Below are positions 1-8,364 of a stretch of 64,000 nt of DNA, one piece after another. The DNA is from Bacillota bacterium (lineage in GTDB: Bacteria > Bacillota > Clostridia > Acetivibrionales > JANLFN01): NCBI GenBank assembly GCA_023397675.1, contig JAEWTV010000128.1, positions 1 to 64,000 of the forward strand. Reading direction: 5' to 3'. The notes under the pieces are model-generated. The model was not told the origin of the DNA. It did no database searches and worked only from the letters and a program-made list of their open reading frames with translations. Numbering within the stretch: the first letter of the stretch is position 1; each line of letters opens with the position of its first letter. A program made the translations under genes and the position numbers.

Positions 1-49
1 TTTAAAATTACTTAAATCATAGCATTCATTCAAGAAAGGAGTAGGTTTT

Positions 50-2029
50 GTGGGGAACGATGAATTACAATTACTGGCATTGCTTGTAGCGATATTACTT
101 CCTGCATTAAGTGCCGCACTTTGTTACATTATTAAAAGTACCCCGATTCGTAATTTTATAATCATCTTTACATCTTCAGTAATGTTTGTGGTAGCCGGAG
201 TATTAACATATCTGTTAATAAAGGCCGGAGGAAAGATAGTCATAGACATACCTGAATCAATGCCGTTCGATATAGGCTGGATTATAAAGTTGCTGGATCT
301 CGCTCTGATGGTGTACATAATATACACCGGAATCAGGCTAAGAAAAGCATTAATAGTAGTTCTTGCTGCAGTGCAGCTTGTTACAATGGTAATTTTTGAG
401 GTGTTCGGATCGGTTGAAGAGCCAACCAGAGCATTTGTAATAGATTACCTGTCTCTTGTTATGATTCTTCTTGTATCTGTTATTGGGCCACTTGTGGCAA
501 TATTCGGTATGGGTTACATGAAAAATCATGAACATCATATGGGCCTTAAAAAATCAAGGCAGCCAAGATTCTTTATGATAATTTTTGCATTCCTTGGTGC
601 AATGAATGCCCTGGTAATGACAAATAACCTTTCATGGATGTTCTTCTTCTGGGAGGTAACAACACTGTGTTCGTTCCTGTTGATATCTCACGATGGTACA
701 GGGGAAGCAGTCAAGAATGCAACGAGGGCTTTATGGATAAACCTGCTTGGCGGTGTAGGCTTTATGGCTGCTATAGTGGTAATTCATAGTGCAACAGGTA
801 CTCTCGCAATAGATGAAATAATTAAAAAGGGAGCCGGTGGTTTAACAGGTTTACTTCCGGTAGGTCTCGGTCTCTTGTGCTTTGCAGGTTTCACTAAATC
901 TGCCCAGTTCCCATTCCAAAGCTGGCTGCTTGGTGCGATGGTTGCACCGACTCCGGTATCCGCACTGCTCCACTCAAGTACAATGGTTAAAGCCGGCGTG
1001 TATCTTGTAGTTAGATTGTCACCTGCTTTTGCAGGTACTGTTCTTGGAACATTGGTTTCAGTTGCAGGCGGATTTACATTTGTTGCTGCTTCGGCAGTTG
1101 CAATCAGTCAGAGTAACGGTAAGAGAGTTCTTGCATATTCAACAATTGCAAACCTCGGTTTGATTGTGTGCTGTGCAGGAATCGGAACCAATGTTGCTAT
1201 AGGTGCTGCAGTAATGCTTATGATATTCCATGCTATTTCAAAGGGCTTGCTCTTCCTTTGTGTAGGTACAATCGAACATGGCATCGGCAGCAGGGATATA
1301 GAAGATATGCAGGGACTTATGAAGAGAATGCCTATGACAACAGTAATTACAGTAATAGGTATGATATCAATGCTTTTACCTCCATTCGGAGTTCTTATAA
1401 CAAAATGGCTTGCTATAGAGTCATCGGTAAATATGCCTCTCGTACTACTGTTTATCGTAATGGGAAGTGCATTTACAGTTGTATTCTGGGCTAAATGGAT
1501 TGGTATAATTCTTACCTCTTCATATAAACCTAAATATAATATAGAAAAGTTATCCGCTTCAATCAAAAGCACATTACTGATTTTGGTTACAGGTGTTCTT
1601 GCGGCGAGTGTACTTGTTGTTCCTTTATACAATTCACTCATCAAGCCTTACATCCAATCACTTAGCGGAATAAGCCCCAAAATTGCTGCAGAAAGTGGCG
1701 GACTTATGATCCATGGATTGGACAATGCTGTAATAGGTGGATTTGTTTCAATATTGTTCTTCGTAATCATATTTGCATTAATGGTTATAATTCCAATATT
1801 GTTCAAGCATGCAAAGCCTGAAAGCGTTAAACCTCCGTACCTTTGCGGAGAAAATATAAACAATGATATAAGAGGACTTGAATTTACTAGTCCTGCAGAT
1901 AAAGTTGAAGAGGTAGTTGTTCATAACTATTATCTTAAGGGCGCATTTGGAGAAGTAAGGCTTACGCCTTGGCTTAATGCAATCGCGGGAGCAATAATAC
2001 TCATTATGTTTGGGGTGGTGATAAGATGA
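50..2029 (+). CDS. echA: Ech hydrogenase subunit A (NuoL/Mrp-type proton-translocating membrane protein)
   Basis: A 659-residue polytopic membrane protein with the proton-conducting antiporter-like core of complex I (NuoL/M/N family), including the stretch around residues 200-320 with WEVTTLCSFLL, FTKSAQFPFQSWL and PTPVSALLHSSTMVKAG. In Ech hydrogenases this subunit couples ferredoxin-driven H2 formation to ion translocation across the cytoplasmic membrane. The start is GTG with an AAAGGAG ribosome binding site at 35-41. It is the first of six co-directional ech genes and its stop overlaps the echB start by 4 bp. Assignment as EchA rather than another antiporter subunit rests on the gene order. 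Confidence 0.93.
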   Translation: MGNDELQLLALLVAILLPALSAALCYIIKSTPIRNFIIIFTSSVMFVVAGVLTYLLIKAGGKIVIDIPESMPFDIGWIIKLLDLALMVYIIYTGIRLRKALIVVLAAVQLVTMVIFEVFGSVEEPTRAFVIDYLSLVMILLVSVIGPLVAIFGMGYMKNHEHHMGLKKSRQPRFFMIIFAFLGAMNALVMTNNLSWMFFFWEVTTLCSFLLISHDGTGEAVKNATRALWINLLGGVGFMAAIVVIHSATGTLAIDEIIKKGAGGLTGLLPVGLGLLCFAGFTKSAQFPFQSWLLGAMVAPTPVSALLHSSTMVKAGVYLVVRLSPAFAGTVLGTLVSVAGGFTFVAASAVAISQSNGKRVLAYSTIANLGLIVCCAGIGTNVAIGAAVMLMIFHAISKGLLFLCVGTIEHGIGSRDIEDMQGLMKRMPMTTVITVIGMISMLLPPFGVLITKWLAIESSVNMPLVLLFIVMGSAFTVVFWAKWIGIILTSSYKPKYNIEKLSASIKSTLLILVTGVLAASVLVVPLYNSLIKPYIQSLSGISPKIAAESGGLMIHGLDNAVIGGFVSILFFVIIFALMVIIPILFKHAKPESVKPPYLCGENINNDIRGLEFTSPADKVEEVVVHNYYLKGAFGEVRLTPWLNAIAGAIILIMFGVVIR

Positions 2030-2892
2030 CAAATACAGTTAAAGATATATTGATTTTAGTTGTAACTTTTATTGCGGCTCCATTTATAGGAGGACTCCTT
2101 AACGGTATTGACAGAAAAATCACTGCCAGAATGCAGAATAGGCAGGGACCACCAATACTACAGCCATTTTATGATGTGCTGAAGCTTTTTGGGAAAGAAA
2201 GAATTATGGTAAACTCTTCACAGATGGCATTTGTAATAGGGTATTTCCTCTTTGCACTTGCAAGCTTGGGGATGTTTGTGCTTAAGCAGGATTTTGTAAT
2301 GCTTATATTTGTAATGGCATTTGCAAACATCACGCTTATTATGGGAGCAATGAGTGTCCGTTCACCATATAGCAAGATAGGTGCACAGAGAGAAATAATA
2401 CAGATGATGGCTTATGAGCCTGTTCTTTTATTCATGATGGCCGGTATATATATGACAACAAAAAGCTTTATGATAGATAGTATATTTACCCATGACGAGC
2501 CGTTGCTGTTCAGCTTGCCTCTGGTTTTCCTGTCTTTCCTGTATGTGCTTACTATTAAGCTAAGAAAATCACCTTTTGATTTTTCAACATCGCACCATGG
2601 ACATCAGGAACTTGTAAAAGGTTTGACAACCGAATTCTCTGGCCCTCAGCTTGCAATAATAGAGGTCGCTCACTGGTATGAACTGGTATTATTACTTGGA
2701 CTTATATCTCTGTTCTTTGCAAAACCGATATGGGTTGGAATTTTAATATCACTTGCATGCTATTTCCTTGAAATAGTTGTAGACAACATCAGCGCCAGGG
2801 TTACCTGGAAGTGGATGCTTAAAGCTACAGGAATTGTAGGAATTGGAGTTGCTCTTACAAACATTATCTGGCTTTACATTAAAAACAGATAA
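2026..2892 (+). CDS. echB: Ech hydrogenase subunit B (NuoH-like membrane anchor)
   Basis: A 288-residue membrane protein of the NuoH/HycD family. Family signatures are the N-terminal GIDRKITARMQNRQGPPILQPFYD segment (about residues 27-51) and the acidic loop with SPFDFSTSHHGHQELVKG near residues 185-202. It anchors the soluble hydrogenase module and forms the quinone-site-like interface of the membrane arm. Its ATG overlaps the echA stop (ATGA), suggesting translational coupling. A gap of about 115 bp follows before echC. Confidence 0.93.
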   Translation: MTNTVKDILILVVTFIAAPFIGGLLNGIDRKITARMQNRQGPPILQPFYDVLKLFGKERIMVNSSQMAFVIGYFLFALASLGMFVLKQDFVMLIFVMAFANITLIMGAMSVRSPYSKIGAQREIIQMMAYEPVLLFMMAGIYMTTKSFMIDSIFTHDEPLLFSLPLVFLSFLYVLTIKLRKSPFDFSTSHHGHQELVKGLTTEFSGPQLAIIEVAHWYELVLLLGLISLFFAKPIWVGILISLACYFLEIVVDNISARVTWKWMLKATGIVGIGVALTNIIWLYIKNR

Positions 2893-3008
2893 TTTACAGT
2901 AAGGATTAATAAAAAAGGGTATTATATTAATTATGTGATGTTACAGGTATGAACGGATTTTTGAAATGGATCATTTATCCGTACCTTGGATGAAATGGAG
3001 TGAAACTT

Positions 3009-3494
3009 GTGGGAATAATCAGTAAATCCCGAATAAAATCACCCTGGGTGATACATTACGACTGCACAAGTTGTAATGGTTGCGATATAGAAGTACTTGC
3101 GTGCCTTACACCTTTATATGATGTAGAGCGTTTTGGAATAGTCAATGTGGGTAATCCCAAGCATGCCGATGTACTGGTTGTTACCGGATCGGTTAATAAA
3201 AGGAATGTAAGGGTATTGAAGAACATATACAATCAGATGCCTGAGCCAAAAGCCGTTGTAGCGGTTGGAGCATGTGCATGTACAGGCGGGATATTCAGTG
3301 ACTGCTACAATGTTTATGGTGGTGTAGACAAGATACTTCCTGTTGATGTTTATGTACCTGGATGCTGCCCAAGACCTGAAGCTATAATTGACGGAATATA
3401 TTCTGCGGTAGGAAAGATCAACGAAAAGGTAAAGAATAAGAAGAAAAAGCCTGCACAGGCTGAAAGCAGCAAGGAAGGCGCAAAAGTTGAATAA
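3009..3494 (+). CDS. echC: Ech hydrogenase subunit C (small subunit, NuoB-like)
   Basis: The small electron-transfer subunit of the [NiFe] hydrogenase, homologous to NuoB, carrying a proximal [4Fe-4S] cluster. The cluster ligands are visible as the CTSCNGCD motif near the N-terminus, GACACTGG in the middle and VPGCCPRPEAI toward the C-terminus. A GTG at 3000 is in frame, but the GTG at 3009 has an AATGGAG site 8 nt upstream and gives the family-like start MGIISKSRIKSPW, so 161 residues are annotated. The C-terminus is Lys/Ala/Glu-rich and probably disordered. It is part of echABCDEF. Confidence 0.92.
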   Translation: MGIISKSRIKSPWVIHYDCTSCNGCDIEVLACLTPLYDVERFGIVNVGNPKHADVLVVTGSVNKRNVRVLKNIYNQMPEPKAVVAVGACACTGGIFSDCYNVYGGVDKILPVDVYVPGCCPRPEAIIDGIYSAVGKINEKVKNKKKKPAQAESSKEGAKVE

Positions 3495-3534
3495 CGCCCC
3501 CTGGGGTAATGTTAGAAGTAACGGAGGCTAGTTT

Positions 3535-3912
3535 ATGATAGAAAACTTGTTTGATATAACAAATGACCAGCTTTTAGGTGAAGTCCAGAAGCTGAAGTAT
3601 GACGGATACAGGTTTGTTACATCTACATGCGTTGATAATGGAGACGGCACGATAGATGTAATATACCACTTCGACAAGAATTATGAAATGAAGAACCTTA
3701 AATTGAAAGTGCCCAAGGATGAAGAAATAGACAGTATTTCAAAAATATATTTCTGCTCCATACTTGTTGAAAACGAAATGAGCGAATTGTTCGGACTTAA
3801 AATATCAGGTATGGCAATAGATTATGGCGGAAAAATGTTGTTATCCGATGACGCACCGGAAAATCCAATGGCAAGAAACCAGATAGTAATTGAGCAGAAG
3901 GGGGAGAAATAG
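3535..3912 (+). CDS. echD: Ech hydrogenase subunit D (NuoC-like)
   Basis: A 125-residue protein with the 30-kDa-subunit fold of complex I (NuoC/EchD). The recognisable part is the segment ISKIYFCSILVENEMSELFG and the following glycine-rich strand. It bridges the catalytic large subunit to the rest of the peripheral arm. It is short, as usual for Ech-type enzymes. It ends 1 bp before the echE start, so the two are surely co-translated. Identity depends partly on position between echC and echE. Confidence 0.88.
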   Translation: MIENLFDITNDQLLGEVQKLKYDGYRFVTSTCVDNGDGTIDVIYHFDKNYEMKNLKLKVPKDEEIDSISKIYFCSILVENEMSELFGLKISGMAIDYGGKMLLSDDAPENPMARNQIVIEQKGEK

Positions 3913-3913
3913 G

Positions 3914-4990
3914 ATGTCAAAGACAGTAATACCATTTGGACCGCAGCACCCTGTTCTGCCCGAACCGCTTCATCTCAAGCTGGTTATGCAGGACGAAACA
4001 GTTGTAGAAGCTATCCCTGCTATAGGCTATGTTCATAGGGGACTTGAAAAGCTTACTGAGACTAAGGAATTTACACAGAATGTTTTTGTAGTTGAAAGAA
4101 TATGCGGAATATGCAGTTTCCAGCATGCATTAGCATACTGCCAGGGAATGGAGAGCCTCATGAATATCCAGGTTCCTGACAGAGGACGCTACCTCAGGGT
4201 AATATGGGCTGAACTTCACAGAATTCACAGCCATCTTCTCTGGCTCGGTCTTTTGGCGGATGCATTCGGTTTCGAAAGCTTGTTCATGCAGGTTTGGAGA
4301 AATAGGGAAAAGGTTATGGATATCATGGAAGAGACCGCAGGAAGCAGAGTTATAATATCTGCAAACGCTATCGGCGGTACAAGAAGAGACATAACTCCCG
4401 AAATGCTTGTAAAGATTACAGTTATTGTTGATGAAATAAAGCAGGATCTCGAAGAGGTTGAAAAGACATTCTTTAACGATTATACAGTAAAACACAGACT
4501 TGTAGGAGTAGGTGTTCTGAGCAAAGCGGATGCATATGAGCTTGGAGCCTGCGGACCGATGGCAAGAGCCAGCGGAATAGCTACCGATCATAGAACTACA
4601 GGCTATGCGGCATATGGGGAACTTGATTTTGAACCTATCACCCATAACGATGGCGACAGCTATTCAAGGACAGTAGTAAGACTTAAGGAAGTATACCAGT
4701 CAATAAGCCTTATAAAACAGGCTATTGCAAAAATACCTGAAGGTGAAATAGCAGCTCCGTTCAAAGGGTTCCCGAATGGTGAGGTAATATCAAGAGTTGA
4801 GCAGCCGAGAGGTGAGGCTCTTTACTACATGAGAGGCAACGGTACTAAGAATCTTGACAGGTTGAGAGTAAGAACTCCAACTTTTGCAAATATTCCTGCA
4901 TTGCTGAAGATGCTTCCTGGAAGCCAGCTTGCAGACGTACCGATATTGATATTAACAATAGACCCTTGCATTAGCTGTACTGAGAGGTGA
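3914..4990 (+). CDS. echE: Ech hydrogenase subunit E ([NiFe] catalytic large subunit)
   Basis: The catalytic subunit of a group 4 [NiFe] hydrogenase, 358 residues, homologous to NuoD. Both nickel-binding cysteine pairs are present: RICGIC (C64, C67) and DPCISC (C352, C355). The protein ends three residues after the last cysteine, so there is essentially no long C-terminal extension to be removed by a maturation endopeptidase. An upstream in-frame TTG at 3890 would overlap echD. The ATG at 3914 has an AGGGGGAG site 8 nt upstream and was chosen. The enzyme evolves H2 from reduced ferredoxin. Confidence 0.95.
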   Translation: MSKTVIPFGPQHPVLPEPLHLKLVMQDETVVEAIPAIGYVHRGLEKLTETKEFTQNVFVVERICGICSFQHALAYCQGMESLMNIQVPDRGRYLRVIWAELHRIHSHLLWLGLLADAFGFESLFMQVWRNREKVMDIMEETAGSRVIISANAIGGTRRDITPEMLVKITVIVDEIKQDLEEVEKTFFNDYTVKHRLVGVGVLSKADAYELGACGPMARASGIATDHRTTGYAAYGELDFEPITHNDGDSYSRTVVRLKEVYQSISLIKQAIAKIPEGEIAAPFKGFPNGEVISRVEQPRGEALYYMRGNGTKNLDRLRVRTPTFANIPALLKMLPGSQLADVPILILTIDPCISCTER

Positions 4991-4996
4991 TAAAAA

Positions 4997-5377
4997 ATGT
5001 TTGATATGATGAAAAATATATTTAAGAATCTCGGTTCTAAGCCGGCAACAAGAAATTATCCTTTTGATACGAGGGAGCCGTTCAAGAATGCAAGAGGCCA
5101 GGTTGCAGGCGTTGATATTGACACCTGCATATTCTGCGGCATATGCTCCAAAAAGTGCCCGGCTGATGCAATTACTGTCAACAGGAATGAAAAGTCCTGG
5201 GAGATCAATAACTTCAAGTGTGTAGTATGCGGTGTATGCTCTGAGGTTTGTCCGAAGAAATGCTTGCATATGGGTGAAGCTCACAAGACATCTTCCCCGA
5301 CAAAGGATATTCATAGACAGGTACAACAGCCAAAGCCTGCAGAACCTGCAGCACAGGAAACAACAACACAACAATAA
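4997..5377 (+). CDS. echF: Ech hydrogenase subunit F (2x[4Fe-4S] ferredoxin-like)
   Basis: A 126-residue polyferredoxin-type subunit with two CxxCxxCxxxCP motifs, CIFCGICSKKCP and CVVCGVCSEVCP, each binding a [4Fe-4S] cluster. It is the likely entry point for electrons from soluble ferredoxin. The C-terminal 30 residues are rich in Pro, Ala, Gln and Thr and look disordered. It starts 6 bp after echE and ends the structural ech genes; hairpins follow before hypA. Confidence 0.93.
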   Translation: MFDMMKNIFKNLGSKPATRNYPFDTREPFKNARGQVAGVDIDTCIFCGICSKKCPADAITVNRNEKSWEINNFKCVVCGVCSEVCPKKCLHMGEAHKTSSPTKDIHRQVQQPKPAEPAAQETTTQQ

Positions 5378-5388
5378 GCTTATTAACG

Positions 5389-5484
5389 GGGATTGCTCTT
5401 GTACTTGAGAAAGGGCAGTCCCTGCTTTAATTATGTTATGTTTTGAAGAAAGATAACAAAAACAAAAAGGGTTCCGATACCCTT
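5389..5484 (+). terminator. Two hairpins between echF and hypA (possible weak terminator or processing site)
   Basis: The first hairpin pairs GGGATTGC (5389-5396) with GCAGTCCC (5415-5422), 8 bp with one G-U pair, and has no strong U-run. The second is AAGGGT/ACCCTT around a 6-nt loop (5467-5484) followed by a short T-run (5488-5492). Together they could attenuate or process the ech-hyp transcript and so lower hypAB expression relative to ech. The evidence is only the inverted repeats. Confidence 0.35.
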
Positions 5485-5509
5485 GAGTTTTTATAAGTGG
5501 GAGTATGAC

Positions 5510-5851
5510 ATGCACGAATATGCCATAACAGAGAACATAATAAAAACTGTAAATGCAGAAGCTGAAAAAGCCGGTGCGAAAAAAATTACAGAGATAAAAC
5601 TTGTAATAGGAGATCTATCCAGTGTTGTAGATGAATCTGTTCAAATGTACTTTGATATTATAAGCAAAGATACACTTGCGGAATGCGCAAAACTAGTTTT
5701 TAAAAGGGTACCTGCAGAATACAGATGCAGACAGTGCGGAAACGAATTTGTAAGAAACAGCAGCAGCTTTGACTGCCCAAAATGCGGTGGCGACAGCATT
5801 CTTACCGATAAAGGAAAAGAATTCTATATAGAAAGCATTGAAGTTGAATAA
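5510..5851 (+). CDS. hypA: Hydrogenase nickel incorporation protein HypA
   Basis: A 113-residue nickel metallochaperone. The start was placed at the ATG at 5510 because HypA proteins begin with MHE, whose His2 is a nickel ligand. The upstream in-frame codons lack this. The zinc-binding loop is visible as CRQCG ... CPKCGG in the C-terminal half. With HypB it delivers nickel to the EchE active site. It lies just downstream of the ech operon on the same strand; no hypC-F genes are present in the window. Confidence 0.95.
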   Translation: MHEYAITENIIKTVNAEAEKAGAKKITEIKLVIGDLSSVVDESVQMYFDIISKDTLAECAKLVFKRVPAEYRCRQCGNEFVRNSSSFDCPKCGGDSILTDKGKEFYIESIEVE

Positions 5852-5872
5852 TTATAAGTAGGATGTGGTTTT

Positions 5873-6517
5873 GTGGAAATAAGAATCATGAAAGATATAA
5901 TGGAAAGCAACGACACCCTGGCAGCTGGAAACAGAAAGCTTTTTGGAGACAAAAAACTTACTGTCGTAAATATAATGGCCTCTCCCGGTGCAGGTAAGAC
6001 AAGCATTATTATGAAGATAATTGAAGCCTTTAAGGGCAGCATTGAAATGAGTGTAATTGAAGGTGACATTGCTTCAACAATAGATGCAGAAAAAATAGAC
6101 AGGGAGAATATACCTGTGGTTCAGATAAACACAGCAGGCAACTGTCATCTGGATGCAAATGTAATACGACAATCCGTGGAAGACCTCAAAGTAAAGGATA
6201 ACTCCTTTGTATTTATTGAAAATGTCGGAAATCTGATTTGCCCATCATCTTTTGATCTTGGCGAATCTATAAAAATAGTAATAGCAAGCGTACCTGAGGG
6301 ACATGACAAGCCTTTCAAATATATTTCAATGTTTGAAGCTGCCGACGTTGTTGTTTTAAGCAAGACAGACCTGCTTCCGTATATTGATTTTGATAAGGAA
6401 GCCTTTTATAAGGGAATCAGGACACTGAATCAAAAAGCTCCCGTATTTGAAGTTTCCTCAAAGACAGGCGAGGGTATGAATGAATTGATTGAATGGCTTA
6501 AAAGTCAACAGTTATAG
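5873..6517 (+). CDS. hypB: Hydrogenase/urease nickel incorporation GTPase HypB
   Basis: A 214-residue SIMIBI-class GTPase with P-loop SPGAGKT (residues 37-43), the switch region ENVGNLICP and the guanine-specificity motif SKTDLL. The GNCHLDA segment carries the conserved Cys-His metal site at the GTPase dimer interface. It lacks both the N-terminal CxxCGC nickel motif and a His-rich tract, so it is a minimal HypB. The start is GTG at 5873, 21 bp after hypA. A strong terminator follows. Confidence 0.95.
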   Translation: MEIRIMKDIMESNDTLAAGNRKLFGDKKLTVVNIMASPGAGKTSIIMKIIEAFKGSIEMSVIEGDIASTIDAEKIDRENIPVVQINTAGNCHLDANVIRQSVEDLKVKDNSFVFIENVGNLICPSSFDLGESIKIVIASVPEGHDKPFKYISMFEAADVVVLSKTDLLPYIDFDKEAFYKGIRTLNQKAPVFEVSSKTGEGMNELIEWLKSQQL

Positions 6518-6525
6518 GATGTTAG

Positions 6526-6553
6526 AACACCTGCAAAAACGCAGGTGTTTTTT
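6526..6553 (+). terminator. Rho-independent terminator of the ech-hyp operon
   Basis: A perfect 9-bp stem, AACACCTGC with GCAGGTGTT, around a short A-rich loop, followed by a T-run. It lies 9 bp after the hypB stop and closes the hydrogenase transcription unit. Confidence 0.9.
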
Positions 6554-6564
6554 ACAGATTAGCA

Positions 6565-6621
6565 TTGACTAACTGGTCAACGGAGATTATAATTATATTT
6601 GTAGGTTGACCATGTAGTCAA
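6565..6621 (+). promoter_or_regulatory. Promoter with two palindromic TetR-type operators
   Basis: A near-consensus promoter is seen: TTGACT (6565-6570), a 17-nt spacer, and TATAAT (6588-6593). Two copies of the palindrome TTGAC-N6-GTCAA flank it. One overlaps the -35 box (6565-6580) and the other covers the expected transcription start (6606-6621), with centres 41 bp apart. Binding of a dimeric repressor at both would block RNA polymerase. The TetR-family gene at the end of the same transcription unit (8365) is the obvious candidate, giving an autoregulated exporter operon. The repressor identity is inferred. Confidence 0.8.
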
Positions 6622-6639
6622 TAGAAGGAGTGTGACATT

Positions 6640-7533
6640 ATGAATATCATAGAAACAAACAAACTTACAAAGTCATATGGAAAGTCAAGAGGAATAATCG
6701 ATGTCGACCTCAATGTAGAGCAGGGAGAGATATTTGGTTTTATAGGTCCTAACGGTGCTGGAAAATCTACAACTATAAGAACACTGCTCGCTTTTATGTT
6801 CCCGGATAGTGGAAGTGCAAAGATTTTCGGAATGGACTGTTTTAAACAATCAGATGAAATTAAAAAGGAAATAGGTTATCTTCCGTCTGAGGTAAACTAT
6901 TATGATGATATGAAGGTTGGAGAGCTGCTATCCTACTCTGCAAAGTATTACAAGAAGGACTGCTCAAAGAGAATTAAGGAATTGGTTGAAATATTCGATT
7001 TGGACACTAGTAAAAAGATAGATTCCCTTTCTTTCGGAAACAAGAAAAAGACTGCTATAGTTCAGGCATTGCTGCATGAGCCGAAACTGCTTATACTTGA
7101 TGAGCCTACAGGTGGTCTGGATCCATTGATGCAGAACAGGTTTTTTGAGGTTCTTCAGCAAGAAAATAAAAAGGGTACTACAATTTTCTTTTCCTCACAT
7201 ATTCTCAGCGAGGTACAGAGAATGTGCAGCAGGGTTGCCATTATAAAAGAAGGCTGTATTCTTAAGGTTGAGCAGGTAGAAGTCTTAAGGTCCAGTAAGT
7301 ATAAAAAGATAAGAATTGAGTCTGATGGAAATGGTATTGAGGAAATCAAAAATCTTAAGGGTGTAAGCAAGTTTGAAGCAAAAGAAGGATTATATGAGTT
7401 CCTCTACAGTAAAGATCTTGATTCAATTATTAAATGGCTATCTGAAAGGCACGTGGACAATTTATGGATAGAGGAGCCTTCACTCGAAGAAGTGTTTATG
7501 CATTATTATGAGAAGGAGGGTGTTATTTTATGA
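6640..7533 (+). CDS. ABC transporter ATP-binding protein
   Basis: A 297-residue ABC ATPase of the drug/antibiotic exporter (CcmA-like) type. It shows Walker A GPNGAGKST near residues 38-46, an atypical signature LSFGNKKKTAIVQALLH, Walker B LLILDEPTGGLDP and the switch histidine in FFSSHILSE. The C-terminal 80 residues form the family's regulatory extension. It partners the permease at 7530, which its stop overlaps by 4 bp. The substrate is unknown. Regulation is probably by the TetR protein of the same operon through the upstream palindromes. Confidence 0.93.
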   Translation: MNIIETNKLTKSYGKSRGIIDVDLNVEQGEIFGFIGPNGAGKSTTIRTLLAFMFPDSGSAKIFGMDCFKQSDEIKKEIGYLPSEVNYYDDMKVGELLSYSAKYYKKDCSKRIKELVEIFDLDTSKKIDSLSFGNKKKTAIVQALLHEPKLLILDEPTGGLDPLMQNRFFEVLQQENKKGTTIFFSSHILSEVQRMCSRVAIIKEGCILKVEQVEVLRSSKYKKIRIESDGNGIEEIKNLKGVSKFEAKEGLYEFLYSKDLDSIIKWLSERHVDNLWIEEPSLEEVFMHYYEKEGVIL

Positions 7534-8327
7534 TTTTATTTTTGAGAGAATTGAAAAGAAACAGGAAAACTTTTATTATATGGAGTTCAATAATTCTTTT
7601 TTATAACATTGCGGTTATAGCTTTCTTCCCAATGCTTTCGGATAAAGCCAAAGCAATGGACACCGTATTGAAGGACATGAAAGGGGCACTTGATTTCTTT
7701 GGCATGGGATTTATGGATTTTTCCAACGTCCTTAGCTTATTTGGTGCTTATTCATTTGTTTACCTTTCAATGATGGGCGGAGTATATGCCATGATTCTTG
7801 GCTCGGGTATAATATCCAGAGAAGAAGGAGAGAAAACAATTGAATTTCTCATGTCCAAGCCTATAAAGAGAAGCCAGATTATTACGTCAAAACTTGCAGC
7901 AGCATTTTTTAACATTTTCTTGTTAAGCATTTTGTATGCGGCTACAAGTGTGGTAATGTTTTCATTGTTCGTAACAAAGTCTGTCAACTACGGAGCGCTA
8001 ATGAGCATGATGCTTGGAGCCTTCCTTATATTCAGCCTTTTTACAGCTGTGGGCATATTCCTCTCTACTATTATATCCAGACCAAAATCGGTAGTTTCAA
8101 TTTCTATAGGGATAGTACTTGGAACATATATAATTGGGGGTCTCTCAGCAATAACAGAAAAGGCAGAATTCCTGAAATATCTATCACCCTTTAAATATAT
8201 GGATACCAAATACATTATGGATAACGCAAGAATAGACTATGTTTACGGAGGGTTGTTCCTGGTGGTAATTGCAATATCTATTGGTGGGGCTTATTATTTC
8301 TATAATAAAAAGGATATAAAAGTTTAA
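7530..8327 (+). CDS. ABC-2 type transporter permease
   Basis: A 265-residue membrane protein with about six transmembrane helices, including residues 19-35, 65-90, 135-160, 165-190, 195-210 and 240-258. The cytoplasmic REEGEKTIEFLMSKPIKRSQIITSK segment is typical of ABC-2 exporters that pair with CcmA-like ATPases. Its ATG overlaps the ATPase stop by 4 bp, so the pair is translationally coupled. The substrate cannot be deduced; drugs, peptides or lipids are all possible. Confidence 0.9.
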   Translation: MILFLRELKRNRKTFIIWSSIILFYNIAVIAFFPMLSDKAKAMDTVLKDMKGALDFFGMGFMDFSNVLSLFGAYSFVYLSMMGGVYAMILGSGIISREEGEKTIEFLMSKPIKRSQIITSKLAAAFFNIFLLSILYAATSVVMFSLFVTKSVNYGALMSMMLGAFLIFSLFTAVGIFLSTIISRPKSVVSISIGIVLGTYIIGGLSAITEKAEFLKYLSPFKYMDTKYIMDNARIDYVYGGLFLVVIAISIGGAYYFYNKKDIKV

Positions 8328-8364
8328 TTGCAGTACAAAAGATATCAGGAAAGGGTGCGGTAAT

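Noticed and set aside
1108..1644. A 178-codon open frame on the minus strand inside echA
   Set aside because: It is fully antisense to a well-conserved membrane subunit, has no ribosome site and encodes nothing recognisable; it mirrors the codon bias of echA.
3890..3913. TTG start extending EchE by eight residues
   Set aside because: It would overlap echD and lacks a spaced ribosome site, while the ATG at 3914 has AGGGGGAG and the expected N-terminus.
5483..5509. TTG start extending HypA
   Set aside because: HypA requires the N-terminal MHE for nickel binding, which begins at 5510.
4952..5515. A 187-codon minus-strand frame covering echF
   Set aside because: It is antisense to a clear ferredoxin-type gene and spans three real gene boundaries, so it is a shadow frame.
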